A DNA stretch of 64,000 bases from Callorhinus ursinus (GCF_003265705.1 NW_020312817.1:52646514-52710513); one strand, 5' to 3'. Counted from the first letter of the stretch, positions 1-10,765 are shown. Notes: a model not told the origin generated them from the sequence alone. Made by a program: numbers and translations.

Positions 1-480
1 GCAGCCAGGAAACTCAGCTATCTCCTGAGATTTAAACACCCAGATAACACCACCTCATAAAAATTCTGTTGTTCTCCGAGCAAAAGGCCCACTTGTATTT
101 TCCACGGGCTTTTTCCTCACTGCCCTGTAGGCTCCCTTGATCTTCACTTGCGTCACCTCATCTCCAGCAACCCACTATCTAACATTTCTTCCTCCAACTG
201 ATGCTCTTGAGTTGTGACATTCAGCAGGAGAAAAAGAAGAAAGAAAGGTTTAACCTTTTGGAACAGAGCAGTCCCTTTGGGTCCAGACGCCCTCATCCTT
301 TGAGCTTGCACCTCACACCCCGAGGAACCCCAACTGCATGGAGCTGCTGAGTGATAACAAGGGCAAGACGGTGGTGGAATAACCCCACTGTTGTCCAGCG
401 GTAAAGAAAATAAATGTGCCTAATCATTCGTCGATGTGCTGCCCCTACTAATCAGGGAGCAACCCTGTCCAGCTGTTTTC
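1..480. other. Unique sequence, no gene seen
   Basis: Mixed-composition sequence upstream of the first CpG island. I recognise no repeat family and no exon with good splice sites. If the CpG island is a promoter, this stretch is either its upstream flank or the start of the transcribed side, depending on direction. Confidence 0.4.
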
Positions 481-483
481 CCT

Positions 484-690
484 TCCCCTGTGGGAGGCGC
501 CGCTCGCAGCAGGGAGAGGGCCCGGCTCCAGTGGGCGACTGTTCCCAGGCCAAGGACGGAGCCGCTCTGTCTGAGAGCAGCGGCTCCCGCTAGCCCGCCC
601 TGCGCCCTGCAGCCGGACCGCAGAGCCGAGCTCCCGGCCTGGAGAAGTGAACTGCAGGGCCGGGGCGGGCGGGTGGGGGGGGGGGTGTTA
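484..690. promoter_or_regulatory. Short CpG island
   Basis: About 200 bp with roughly 70% G+C and about 18 CpG by hand count, against near absence of CpG in the flanks. This would satisfy loose CpG-island criteria (observed/expected near 0.75) and suggests a germline-unmethylated regulatory site, commonly a promoter. Its 3' edge (655-685) is a run of G tracts (GGGCCGGGGCGGGCGGG then a long G run) able to form a G-quadruplex on the plus strand. No clean first-exon donor lies inside it; the nearest plus-strand candidate is GAGGCAG/GTACC at 748. Direction and target gene are unknown. Confidence 0.5.
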
Positions 691-1739
691 ATCCCACCAA
701 ACAGGAGATAAGGGTCTTCCCTTAAATATGCTTCATTAAATGAGGCAGGTACCAGCCACCCTCGCAAATGGGAAAGGGGGTTGGGGTGCAAAATAGAAGC
801 CCTTCCTGTGCCTGTGGTCTTCATCCCAGAGGCTGGTGCTGGCTCAGCCAAGAATGCCCTCTGGGGGCCGTGATGTCATCAGACTCCACTGCAGAGCAGA
901 GAAGTGGGCGAATGGCCTCACTGTTTGGCCTTACAGATAAAGTCATTAACTTTTATGTAAAAGCATGTTTAGGCGCCCAATGAGGTCATTAGAAAGCATT
1001 AAAGAAGTCTGGATTGTTCTAAACCACCTACCCGTGCACCATTTTTGGTTTTCCCCCCTTTAGCCTCTTCAGAAAGGGCTTCGTTGTTTGTACCTGGGCT
1101 GTTTATCACCTGGTGGGCTATTTTCGGAGGCTCCACAGGCGGAAATTTTCTGGAAATCTAGGGCTTTGTTTATATAAAAACCTTCCATCTTAGGGTGTAG
1201 ATAAATTGGTATGAACAGCTATTGATATTTTTAGGTACTGCCTCCCTTATCCTGGGGGAGAAGAATCACTTTCATTTTTAGTCCTATCACTGGGGTGTCT
1301 CCAGGTGACCTCTTGCTCCTTTGACAGTAGTCCCGTGGGGGCGGGGGGGGGGTGTTCATCTAGAGATTTCTGTTCCTACTTCTTGACTTTCACCTTCCCT
1401 CTTTCCCTTATTCTCAACTTCTGAAGCGCCTTGCATGATACCTGACATTTAGTGGTTGACAGATACATTTTTATTGATGACGAATAATTTACTCCCAGAG
1501 TCTCTCTCCTCTTCTCCTTTTCCTTTTCTTTCTTACCCCTTGCTCCCAGAATAGCACTGACATAGCAGCAGACAGGAACACTGACTTCTACCTTCCTTAG
1601 AGGGCAGGACTCCTTCCCCAAGGTTATGTGGCCTGTCCCAGCGCTACAGCCCCACACCAACCTCACCGCCGTTACACCCGCGTCAGTGGGGACGACTGTC
1701 TCTGTGTCTCTCTCACAGGCACTGGGCGGGGGGGAGGTC
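691..1739. other. Unique sequence with AT-rich block
   Basis: No recognisable repeat. Around 925-1015 there is a compact AT-rich block with several ATTAA and TCATTA homeodomain-like words and no sign of repeat origin. It has the look of a conserved non-coding element, but that is inference only. A G-rich tract lies near 1336-1352 and a CT-rich tract near 1500-1545. Confidence 0.3.
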
Positions 1740-1808
1740 TGAAGGACAGCAGAGAGCTGGGCTGGGCTTGCAGGGGGCATAAAAGGTTGCTGCAGAGGCA
1801 GGACATTT
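1740..1808 (+). promoter_or_regulatory. Candidate TATA promoter 1
   Basis: A good TATA box (ATAAAAG, 1779-1785) lies about 100 bp before a strong splice donor. A GC-box-like word (GGGCGGGGGGGAGG) lies about 50 bp upstream. By the usual TATA-to-start spacing, transcription would begin near 1805-1813 on the plus strand. The box lies outside any repeat I can recognise. There is no transcript evidence. Confidence 0.4.
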
Positions 1809-1882
1809 AGGGCAGAGAAACCCAGAGCAGAGGAGAATCTCTTGGTCTGTACATTTGCAGCTTGTGTGTCCTCTGGTCCCAG
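1809..1882 (+). other. Candidate non-coding first exon 1
   Basis: Predicted from the TATA box just upstream and the donor GTCCCAG/GTGAGT (cut after 1882), which matches the consensus at almost every position. The roughly 75-nt segment contains no ATG, as expected for a 5' untranslated leader. The start is set by TATA spacing only. Its architecture matches that of candidate first exon 2 at 8182-8253, which suggests alternative first exons of one plus-strand gene. Both could instead be chance. Confidence 0.33.
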
Positions 1883-2329
1883 GTGAGTTCATTTGCTTTG
1901 CTCCTTGTGGACCCTCCTCTGTGGAGCCTGGGATGCTTTAGTCCAGGCGGGAGTGGGAGGGATACATGGTAAACAGGGTTAGAGACTGTGCAAGCTTCCA
2001 GAAAGCCTTGAGCCCAGCTGTCACCATCCAGAGGCTAGCTTCTCCCGGATGTTGAATGTGTGTCTCACATGTGAGCCTGCAATTACCGTGGACAGAGATT
2101 CCTGCGACCTGCCTGGGGGTAACCAGGGGCAGAAACTTCATTCCAGTTCGTAGCGTTCTGGGGACTCTCAGGGATTTGGGGCAGACTCTGGAAGGGAACT
2201 GTCAGCAAAAGCTCTTTAGAGAAGTTTGAGAACATCAGGATCCAGAGAAAAAATGGACTTATGTTGAGCCTGCTAGTGGGTTTCTCTGGGCCTGTGTTCT
2301 TATTTGTTTATTCATTTGCTTTTTTATTT
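1883..2329. other. Unique, intron-like sequence
   Basis: Follows the candidate donor at 1883. No repeat, open frame or regulatory motif that I can support. Confidence 0.3.
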
Positions 2330-2520
2330 TTTGAGGGAGACGGGGCCTTCCATCTGAGGTGGACAGGAAAGGTTTTTTGAAAACATTGCTGTTTGAACTG
2401 GGCCGTGAAGGTTGACCATGGCCTAGGAAGGTGAAGAGAAAGCAGAGGAATAGCAGAGGCAGAGACAGGGTAAAGAGGGGTAGGGGGTGAGGGGCCTGCA
2501 GGAACGAGACTGAAGCACAT
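2330..2520 (-). repeat. L2 LINE remnant (antisense)
   Basis: Read on the plus strand this resembles the reverse complement of the L2 3' region: 'ggaaaggttttttgaaaacattg', then wording equivalent to 'gtttgaactgggccgtgaagg', matching the usual 'tgagctgagacctgaagg' stretch. It is highly diverged and non-coding. Confidence 0.45.
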
Positions 2521-2574
2521 GTCCGAAGCTCAGCGAGTCTTGTTTCTGTTCTGTTGTAACCTGGCCGCTTCTTG

Positions 2575-3050
2575 AGGCCTCCCCCGCCACCCCCTCACCT
2601 TTCACCTGGACTTCTGCAGTGGTCTCCTCCCTCTCCTCTAAGCTCCAGTCTTGCCTCCATAAGGCTTCTTCCCTTCTCAGTCTCCCCAGTGATTCTCCTA
2701 ACACCTACATCAGGTGCCATTGTTCTTCTGCTCAAAGCCTGCCAGTGGCTGTCAGCTGTGCCCATGAGAGACGTCTGCTCTGGTACCTCCCCAGCCTTGT
2801 TTCCCTCCACTGTCCTGCTCCAGCCTTCTTGCTCTTCCTTGAACACGCTGAGTTTACTCCTACCCCAGTACCTTTGCACTTGCTATTTCTTCAGTTTTGG
2901 ATGCTCTTCCCCCAGTAGATATTTGCAGGACTTTCCCTCATTTTACTCAAGTTGCCATTAGATGTCACCAGTTCAGACCGTGATGACTCTGTTTATCTAC
3001 ATACACACCTCCATGATGAAGAAAACTGTCCCGTGTCGGACTTATTTCTT
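2575..3050 (+). repeat. L2 LINE 3' region
   Basis: Contains the L2 landmark 'ctttgcacttgct' followed by 'ttggatgctcttccccca' (2871-2915), and then the 'tcaagttgccattagatgtcacc' stretch, in the order of the L2 3' end. The open frames here are shadows of L2 and are not genes. The tail is lost. Confidence 0.65.
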
Positions 3051-3231
3051 GGAGAGCTGTCACCATAGAACAGTTCTAATGGTGTCTTCTTATTCCATAA
3101 TGAAAGAACCTAGATTTTATAAAGTCCTTATGAAGTGCTCCTGCTCAAATAAGAGTTCAAGTGTTGGCTTTTGTGGCTCACACTCCCTGACCATCTCTGG
3201 AACTGACAGGTTTGGCCTGAAAAGGAACTGA

Positions 3232-3390
3232 ATTCATTCAGCAAGTATTGTTGAGAGCTATCTCTGTGTCAGGCACTGTTCTTGGCACTGAGAATACAGG
3301 CACCTGAAAAACTCCATCTCCCCCGCCTCCACTTGATCCCAAAGAGACAGAAAATAAACCTACAATAAAATGTCAGGTTATAACCGTGTG
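3232..3390 (-). repeat. L2 LINE 3' end (antisense)
   Basis: Begins 'attcattcagcaagtattg' and continues 'gtcaggcactgttcttggca', which is the reversed L2 terminus. The later 'agacagaaaataaacctac' fits the next L2 block. Together with the plus-strand L2 at 2575-3050 it may mark two separate ancient insertions. Confidence 0.6.
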
Positions 3391-4439
3391 GGGGATGGGG
3401 AATAAGCCAGTTGCTTCATTACCTTGCTTGTAGGTCTTCACAGAAGGATGATGTTGGACAATTAAAAGGCCCCTGCACTCTCTTGTTCCTTTCCTGCCTG
3501 AGTTATAAAAGGGGACAGGAAAAGGAGGATGGAAGATTTCTCTGTAACTGTAGCTTCATTTTGGTTATGATAAAGGCTGTGCTTGACACCCACTTGGGAG
3601 CCCACTCTTTGATGTAGCTAGAGGGTCAAGAAATTGGATTAGATTGATAAACCACCCTTCTAGCAACTCTTGTGTTCTGCTCCCTCAGTCTCAGAGCTGA
3701 CAGCCAGTTGACAACAGATTGAAAATTGTATTCACAACTTGTCCTCAGCTGAGAGACAGCATGTCTGCAATATGTTATCTCTTTTATATTAAAAATCACC
3801 AAAGCAAGGCCAGTTGCCCTGAAACCAAGGTTCTGGATTTCTGTGGTGGTTTTGAAGGCCTCCGATTCCTGATGGTACCTACCAGCCTCTCACTGGAAGA
3901 GTCCTCCCCCTCCCGCCCCTCCTCTGTCTCTGGCCTGCTTCTATAAGGAACATTAATTCTTCTCTTTCTCTCATCCATCATGTTCTTAGTTTGAGAGTGA
4001 GACTCAGGATGCGCGGCAGCCCAGACCAATCCCTGACCAGAGCTGCTCATTGCTTCTCCCTGGGAGCCGCTAATCAGTAAAGGTTTATCGGGCACATCCG
4101 TACAACACACTTCACAATGTAAGAGAGCTAATTGTACTTCCCGTCGTCTGAGCTTTCAGCCAGCTGGAATTCAGAGTGATGGCAAAGCCTGGCCAGGAAG
4201 CGGGCCTTGGCCTCTGTGTTTACACTCAGCCACGCTGATGGACAAGGAGTGAGGCCCAGATCCATGGGCCTCCATTGTAGGCTGAGCAGTGTCTGCTCCG
4301 CATTTCCAGAAAAGTCCAATTCAAGCTGCTTATGCCATGGCCTTCCTAGGAGGACATTTTACTTGAACTTAGGGAAGCAGTATGACGGGACAGTTGAGAG
4401 CATAGAGTAAAATAATTCAGCTTCATAGTGTTGTAATTG
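3391..4439. other. Unique sequence, no gene seen
   Basis: No recognised repeat. Open frames here are short and lack plausible splice contexts or protein similarity that I recognise. Confidence 0.35.
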
Positions 4440-4449
4440 TCAACAGCTG

Positions 4450-4642
4450 GTTTTTTTTTAAGATTTTATTTATTTATTTGACAGAGACAGTGAGAGAGGG
4501 AACACAAGCAGGGGGAGTGGGAGAGGGAGAAGCAGGCTCCCCGCCCAGCAGGGAGCCCGATGTGGGGCTCGATCCCAGGACCCTGGGATCCTGACCTGAG
4601 CCGAAGGCAGACGCTTAACGACTGAGCCACCCAGGCGCCCCC
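4450..4642 (-). mobile_element. CAN-SINE, full length
   Basis: Poly-T and 'aagattttatttattt' at the left, CT-rich middle (here as GA-rich), and the tRNA-like head ending 'gagccacccaggcgcccc' at the right, so it is inserted on the minus strand. Flanked by the direct repeat TCAACAGCTG (4440-4449 and 4643-4652), a perfect target-site duplication. Confidence 0.95.
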
Positions 4643-4654
4643 TCAACAGCTGTT

Positions 4655-4846
4655 TTTTTAAGAGACTTTTTTTTTTTTTTTTAGTAGTTTCAGGTTTAAT
4701 AGAAACATTGAGTGTAAAGTACAGAGAATCCCCATATACTTCCTTATCCCACTCCACATAATTTCCCCTACTATTACCATCTTGCCTGTGTGGTACATTT
4801 GCTACAATTGATAAGCCAATATTAGTACATTATTATTACCTAGTTA
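4655..4846 (-). repeat. L1 3' UTR fragment A (antisense)
   Basis: A T-run at 4667-4682 is followed by 'agtttcaggtttaatagaa' and 'agtacagagaatccccatat', the reversed 3' UTR of an old L1M family. The text breaks off at 'attattacctagtt' and resumes at 5462 with 'aactaaagtccctagtttac', so fragments A and B (5455-6035) were one element, later interrupted. Confidence 0.75.
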
Positions 4847-4861
4847 ATGGTTTGGTTTTTT

Positions 4862-5183
4862 TTTTTTAAACAAAACAAATGAACAAGCAAATAGCAGAAT
4901 CAGACCTAGAAATACAGAGAACAAACCAATGGTTCCAGAGGGGAGAAGGCAGGGGATGGACAAAATGGATGAAAGAGAGGGGGAGATATAGGCTTCCAGT
5001 TAGGGGATGAAAGGCACAGCACAAGGAATACTATCAATGGTATCGTAGTAGCGCTGTGTGGTGACCAAATAGGAGCTACATTTGGGGTGAGCAGAGCACA
5101 ACCTATAGGGAAGCTGAATCACTGTGTTGTACACCTGAAACTCACATAACATTGTGTGCCAGCTCTGCTAAAAATAATAATCA
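4862..5183 (+). repeat. L1 3' UTR, inserted in older L1
   Basis: Sense-strand L1M 3' end: 'caaaacaaatgaacaagc', 'gttccagaggggagaag', 'gatggacaaaatggatg', 'cttccagttaggggatgaaa' and 'tgttgtacacctgaaac' occur in the expected order. It lies in the opposite direction to the L1 that flanks it on both sides (4655-4846 and 5455-6035). Confidence 0.8.
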
Positions 5184-5454
5184 GGAGAATAGCATTAAAA
5201 AGTAGCTATAAGCTCCAAGAGAGCAACTATAGTGTTATTTAAAATCATAAATATGGCCAACAGTTGGGAAAATGCTTAAGAAAGTATGGTACTGCCACAG
5301 GGCAGACCGTTTGGTTCCAGGGTATGGACAGTACTTGCGGGGGAAAAAATCAAGATCTAAGCCTAAGCCTACAAGAAAATATTCAGAGGGAGAAACCCCA
5401 AACTGCTAATCAAAGTGGTATTCCCCCCCCCCAAAAAATGTTCATGCTTTTTTT
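5184..5454 (+). repeat. Probable further L1-like piece
   Basis: Contains 'gggaaaatgcttaagaaagt' and 'ccaaactgctaatcaaagtgg', which look like diverged L1ME text, but family and borders are uncertain. A C-run followed by A-run lies near 5427-5440. It belongs to the block interrupting the older antisense L1. Confidence 0.4.
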
Positions 5455-6035
5455 TTCAGCTAAATTTGAACTAAAGTCCCTAGTTTACACTAGAGCTGAT
5501 TCCTGTGTTGTATGTTCTAGGAGTTCTGACAAACGTATAGTGACCTGGATTCCCCCCGCCTACACAATAAGTTGCACCACCCAGAAGCCCCTTGTCTTCC
5601 CTTATTTATCTCCGCCTCCCTCCTCCTAAACTGCTGGCGGCCACCGATCTTTTTATAGTCTCCATAGTTTTACCTTTTCCAGAATGTCCTAGAGTTGGAC
5701 TCCCACACAGTTTAGAGCCTCTTTTGATGGACTTATTTCACTTAATACTATGCATTTAATAGTCCACTGTCTGGATGTTTATCCATTCATCTACCAAAGG
5801 ACCTCCTGGTGACTTCAAAGTTTTGGCAATTATGAGTAAAGCCACTATAAACATGTGTGTGCAGGTTTTTCTGTGGACGTAAGTTTTCAATCACTTGGGT
5901 AAATACCAAGAAGCTCTGCTGCTGGACCATATGGTTACGTGGTGTTTTATTTTGCCACAAACCACTCAGCTGTCCACCAAAGGAGCTGTACCATCTCACC
6001 AGCTGGTTTTGCTTCCTATACCAACAACCTTCTTC
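5455..6035 (-). repeat. L1 fragment B (antisense)
   Basis: Continuation of fragment A: 'ctccatagttttaccttttc', 'gttttggcaattatgagtaa', 'gtgtgcaggtttttctgtgg' and 'gggtaaataccaagaagctc' occur in the order of reversed L1 ORF2 and 3' UTR. The frame is destroyed. The element appears to end near 6035. Confidence 0.85.
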
Positions 6036-8100
6036 TAGATGAGTCTGATGTTTTTTCTAGGCAATGCTTCAGAAATACACTGAATATTAATCAAGACCCC
6101 CTTCTCACTGCGCTCCTGTCTGGGATTTAAACGTGCAGGCTGCCACCCACGTTGTTCTGTCATTCTCCTGTTCTTGCCTGAGCTAAACCATCCTAAGAAA
6201 ATGTCCCCTTTTCCCTGATCCCTCTTCCCTTTTCCTTCTCCTCTCTCCCCCCCCCCCCCCCGCCAAAAGTTCAAAAAAGTAAATAGGGAAAGGGGCAGGA
6301 GCAGGTTGGTGGGAGAGATCCCATTCCCATTTCCCAAGAGAAGGGCTATTGTGTCTTCCCAGGTTTTTGGTCTTCCTTTAAAATGTGTTGACACCGCTAA
6401 AAGGTGCATGATGCTCTCCACCCCAAAACAGTGGGGATGGGCATGCCCTGTTCATAACTGGTTTGTCTCCCCGCGGCAGATAAGACTTTGCACATACAAC
6501 TAAGTGCTTTGGGGGCGTTCACTGAATGGCTGTGCTCCCTGTGGCTAGAAGAATCCACATTGGCGGAGGGAAATTTGTCAGGGGCCCTAAAATTGGGCAG
6601 CAGGCTAAGAGACAAGAATACATCCCTACTCCAATCACTTCTTCCCCCTTAGGGCTTTTGGGAGTCTCTTTGGAACCCCATGACTATAAAACACTGGGAG
6701 TGGGCTCTGTCTGTGCTTTGTCAGTCTCATTACTTTATAGGTAGGCTTCATGTTGTGCAACCCAAGTGCTCCAGGTTAATACAGAGAGACAGACAGATGA
6801 GCATAAGAATAGAAGGAATCTCGAAGGGGGAAGGGAGGATCCCAGTTAAAGGAGAGCAGGCACATCAGCAGGAGGACCACCCCCTACCACCCCCCATGAG
6901 CTTTCCAAAGACCATTCACAAGGCTCTAATGAGTACCACCATCCATTCCTGTGACTTCTGGCTTGTTCCGTTTCCCCCCAAGTTTTGGGTGCTTCTGCTC
7001 GTGTGCAGTTGGAGGCTACATGCCCCATGCTTGAAGGGACTGGCCCTGGTGGGGTGCAGAACTTCTCAGTGGGGTGCACTATGAGCATCTTATGTGGGAC
7101 AAAATCCTATGCATTACAGCAACTTAGTGTCCCTGCTCTTACTGCCTAAATACGAGCAGTGCCCCCCAGTCATTGTGACGATCAGGAGCCCCCCCCCCAC
7201 GAGTTTCCCGAGGCTCCCTAGGGGCACTGCCAGGGGTGAGAACCCGGGTAGGGGTGGCCTGCTCAGGGTCTCCTAGGGCAAGGCTGTCAATCCAATACCT
7301 CCTGCCCTCGCCTTGTCCGGATCCTTTTCAGCGGCTGGCACCTGCACTTGTCCCCGAGGCCCTTTCTCACCCATTCTGTCGTCTGCCTCTCCTCCCGCCC
7401 CTCACTCGTCTCCAGGGCCCAAGGAAAGGCACTCGACATTTTTCGAGTCAGCAGTGTGACGGGGGTTGAGAAACATAGGGTTACGAGAACTTCAGAGTGT
7501 TTTCCCCTTAACTCTTAAAAATCTGTAGTTCCAGGAATCTGTTTCCTCTGTTTGGCCCCTGCTTCTCAATCACTGGCCCTCATCTGATCAAGTGAGTTCT
7601 CCTAAGGGTGTTCTGCGGCCGGCCTTGAGAACACAGAACACGATGGAAGCCTGACCGTGGTGATTAGCACTGGTGCAAGGCTGGCTGTCCCCTCTCTCCA
7701 CCACCCCCTTTCCAGGCTGATGCTGCATCGATCTGAAATTCTTCCAAGTCACGCTGGTATTTATCTTGGCCCAAGCATCGCAATGCCTTTCGCGGGGTGG
7801 TTCTGGGGGTGTCCCGAGTGAAGCAGCGGGAAGTGATGAGTTTGTCACTACCAAGCTATTCGAATGGAGGAAATGGGGCAGAGTTCAAGGATTGCGTTTT
7901 TTTTTTTTAATCTCCTCCCGGCGCATAGCCTGCTTCCAAGCCACTTGCTGTGAGTGGTGTGTACTTATGGCCATGACGTAGCTGAGGGAATAGCCTGGCT
8001 TTGTTGGGCCTGCTGAGAGGCTGACTCTGCTGGTTGGAGGTCCAGGCCGAGCCACTGCTGACCCTGGGCCTGGCGGATGGCCCCTCTGGGGCCACAAGGC
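6036..8100. other. Unique sequence, no gene seen
   Basis: About 2 kb with no recognised interspersed repeat. A C15 tract lies at 6247-6261, a CT-rich stretch precedes it, and a shorter C tract lies near 7190. No exon can be supported. Confidence 0.35.
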
Positions 8101-8181
8101 CAGGCGAAACTGAGACATGGCCATGGGCCTCTGTGGAGGGGGAGGGAGATCTATAAGGTCCCTGGGGACTCTTCCAGAGCT
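8101..8181 (+). promoter_or_regulatory. Candidate TATA promoter 2
   Basis: TATAAGG (8152-8158) preceded by a purine-rich GGAGGGGGAGGGAG stretch. A consensus splice donor lies about 100 bp downstream. Expected start is about 8178-8187 on the plus strand. The arrangement repeats that of candidate promoter 1 about 6.4 kb upstream. It lies outside repeats; function is inferred. Confidence 0.38.
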
Positions 8182-8253
8182 GGCATTTGATTTCTGCATT
8201 TCCTGGCAGCTGGGTCTTGGCTCACCTGGTCCCAGTACTGAGGGACCCTGCAG
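8182..8253 (+). other. Candidate non-coding first exon 2
   Basis: A roughly 72-nt segment with no ATG, running from the predicted start to the strong donor CCCTGCAG/GTAAGA (cut after 8253). With candidate exon 1 it would give two alternative leaders for one plus-strand transcript. The 5' end rests on TATA spacing alone. Confidence 0.33.
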
Positions 8254-9940
8254 GTAAGACTACTGCATCTGCCACTTCATCCTGGCCTGGTCTCTAGCCC
8301 GTTCCCCCCCCCCCCGCCCCTTCTCTCCTCTGGGACTCTGGGAAAGTCAAGCATAGCCCTTGCTGCAGACGCTCTGATGTCTCCAGTCAGTGTCAGCCAG
8401 CTGGTACAAGGTTTCAGAGCACCTCAGCTTGGCACAGCGGCTTGCAACCTCAGAGCTCGGTCCTGGGTGAGCCTGTTGGTGATTTGGCAGCCGGGGACCT
8501 CCAGCAGGCCCGGGAGGGCTCCGTGATCCTCACCCCGCTGCCCCGCAGTCCCTGGACGCGGCCCTCTGCCAGCAAGCACGGGAGCAGGCCTGCTGGAAAA
8601 GGAAGTTTGACTTAGTACCCAGCCCTTGGCCCAGGTCTTTGCTAAGCCTTTAACTCTGCCCAAGAGATGACTGCTTCCTCCCCACACAAAAGGGCGTAGC
8701 ATAGGTCTGTGTGGGTGGGAGTGGGCACAGGGCCATTCCTGCCCAGAGGAGATGCTTGGTGCATCCTGGTTAGCCCATTTTTCTGTAAAGATCTGTTGTC
8801 CCTGAATGCTGTTTGCTTCAGTCCTCTTAGACCACCAAATCAGTGGCATTGTTCTAGGAGGCTCTGAAGTGGGTGGGGTGTTAGAAGAGGAAGATGTCTG
8901 CCATAGCAGTGTGAGGTGTGACCTCACCTACCAGACCTCAGAAACAAAGGTGTCTCAACGGGCAGCCTCCACATCCTGCTGAGAGGGTCTCTCTGGCTTT
9001 TTTACTTAGTCCTTTATTTTTTTGGCATGCCTTTCCAGAAGTCAGACCGCACATCACCTTTTGCAGCTGCATTCCTTCTCTGTGCATGCGCTGTCAGTCC
9101 CGGGCATTTATTAAGATCTCGACTGTCAAGAGCTCAAAGCATTTGGCAAATATTCCCATTTGCCCCTTGAAGTAGAGAAAGACCGTAATCAGTTCTTCTA
9201 AATCAGAGATTTAGTAGGAAACGAGGTCTGGGCTGAGAGAGAGAGAGCAAGGGGGCCGGCCCATGTGAGTGACTGCAGCGGGCCCCGCACCCACCAATGC
9301 TGACAGGACTGACCCCGGTCCGGGGGCAAAAGGAGACGGCATGCCTGCTGGAGGTCAGGAGGGTGCTGTGGAGGAGGTAGGGGTCTAGTGGGCCTGGAAG
9401 GGTGGGGAGAAGGGCGGGGGCAGCAGGAAAGAACAAGGAAATTTAGGATACCTGAACCATGGTAGACGCATTTGGGTGGAACAAAGGGCTTGAATAGAGA
9501 GCATGAGAGATGCTCGCAGAACGCAGGTAAGTGTGTTTACTTCAGTTGTGTTTCCTTCTCTAGACTAAACTCCTGTGGCAAGTCCTGCCTTTGCCCGAAG
9601 AGCCCCTGGGCATGTAGGGCTCTGCAAACAGTCCTTAGGCTGGCCCTCCTGCTGCTCCAAGCCGGTCCACTCGGCTCTGGCCCCCTCTTGACCCTGTCTC
9701 TTCCTCCTTGGGGGCACCCGGTTCAGATCTTCCTGTTTTCTCATAAAGTTTTCAGGGAAAGCCTACAAAATGAGTTAAGGATGTGAAAATAAACATCTCT
9801 GGAGTCATGCCAGCAGGTACCCCAAACAAGTCAGGGTCATCTTGGCATGCGGGTTAGGGAGACTCACTCCAGGCTCCGGAGAAGGATGGCTCTCTGCACT
9901 CCTCCTCTACGGAGGCCAGTTCACATCGTTATTGAAATAG
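8254..9940. other. Unique, intron-like sequence
   Basis: A C tract lies near 8306-8317. A strong donor-like word, AACGCAG/GTAAGTG (cut after 9526), has no convincing acceptor within the preceding 150 bp. No recognised repeat until the SINE at 9946. Confidence 0.35.
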
Positions 9941-9945
9941 ACACA

Positions 9946-10149
9946 GGGGCACCTGGGTGGCTCAGTCGGTTAAGCATCTGCCTTCAGCTCAGGTCATGAT
10001 CCCAGGGTCCTGGGCTCAAGCCCCACATCGGGCTCCCTGCTCAGTGGGGAGTCTGCTTCTCCCTCTCCCTCTCCCCCTGCTTGTGCTCACTCACTCGCTC
10101 ACTCTCTCTCTCTCTCTCTCAAATGAATAAATAAAATCTTAAAAAAAAA
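9946..10149 (+). mobile_element. CAN-SINE, full length
   Basis: Head 'ggggcacctgggtggctcag', CT-rich middle ending in a (CT)n run, then 'aataaataaaatctt' and an A-tail. The flanks share only a short imperfect duplication (GAAATAGACAC versus AAATAGAAGAAAC), so this is an older copy or the duplication has decayed. Confidence 0.93.
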
Positions 10150-10324
10150 TAGAAGAAACATTTTAAGTCCCCTTCCCTCCCTTCCCCCCAAATGGTGGTG
10201 CAGTCAGACATTTATGATGGAGTTCAGTGTGAATGGTTTGCCTAGACTGGGAAGGATTATTTCTCACAGGAAGGATCTGTTGCAGACACTGTAAGAGAAG
10301 GAACTTTTAGTCCTTTTCTAGGTC

Positions 10325-10395
10325 TGCAGCACCTGGAGTGGAGTCTGCCGTGTAGTGGTGCTCAGCAAGTACTTGAATGAATGAATGCATCCATG
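10325..10395 (+). repeat. L2 LINE terminus
   Basis: 'gtagtggtgctcagcaagta' followed by 'cttgaatgaatgaatg' matches the last 60-70 bp of L2. Nothing upstream is clearly L2. Confidence 0.55.
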
Positions 10396-10609
10396 CAGGC
10401 CAGGTTTCAAGAGTTGTTCATCTCCCCTGAAATCAGAATGAGAACCAAGACTTAGAGCTGTGTCTCTGGAGGGTATACCATAGAAGTGAGGAAGGAATTC
10501 TGAGGATCAGCTGGTTTTCCCATTCCCCATCCGCACACCCTCAACACTCACCCTCCACTCTGTTTTCAGGTTAGTGACCTCTTAGAAAAACTCAGTGCAA
10601 CATACATGG

Positions 10610-10765
10610 GTCAAAGACCTAACTAGGTGTGAGGCATGGTGCCTGGCCTGGCGGTAGAGATGAGCAGCACATCATCTGGCCGCACCAGAGGGGGAGACAG
10701 AGAAGATGGGAAAACTTCCAAACTACAAGGCAAAATCAGATAAGGTTTGCTCTGAAGAAGAAATG
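10610..10765 (-). repeat. L2 LINE remnant (antisense)
   Basis: 'gaggcatggtgcctggcctg' with 'agagatgagcagcacatc' then 'gggggagacagagaa' follows reversed L2 3' text, poorly conserved. Confidence 0.4.

Noticed and set aside
8424..8927. 167-codon minus-strand frame
   Set aside because: No recognisable domain, no splice or start context, in GC-rich unique sequence where long chance frames are common.
9495..9526. Strong donor AACGCAG/GTAAGTG
   Set aside because: No credible acceptor or promoter precedes it closely; kept only as a note, not called as an exon.
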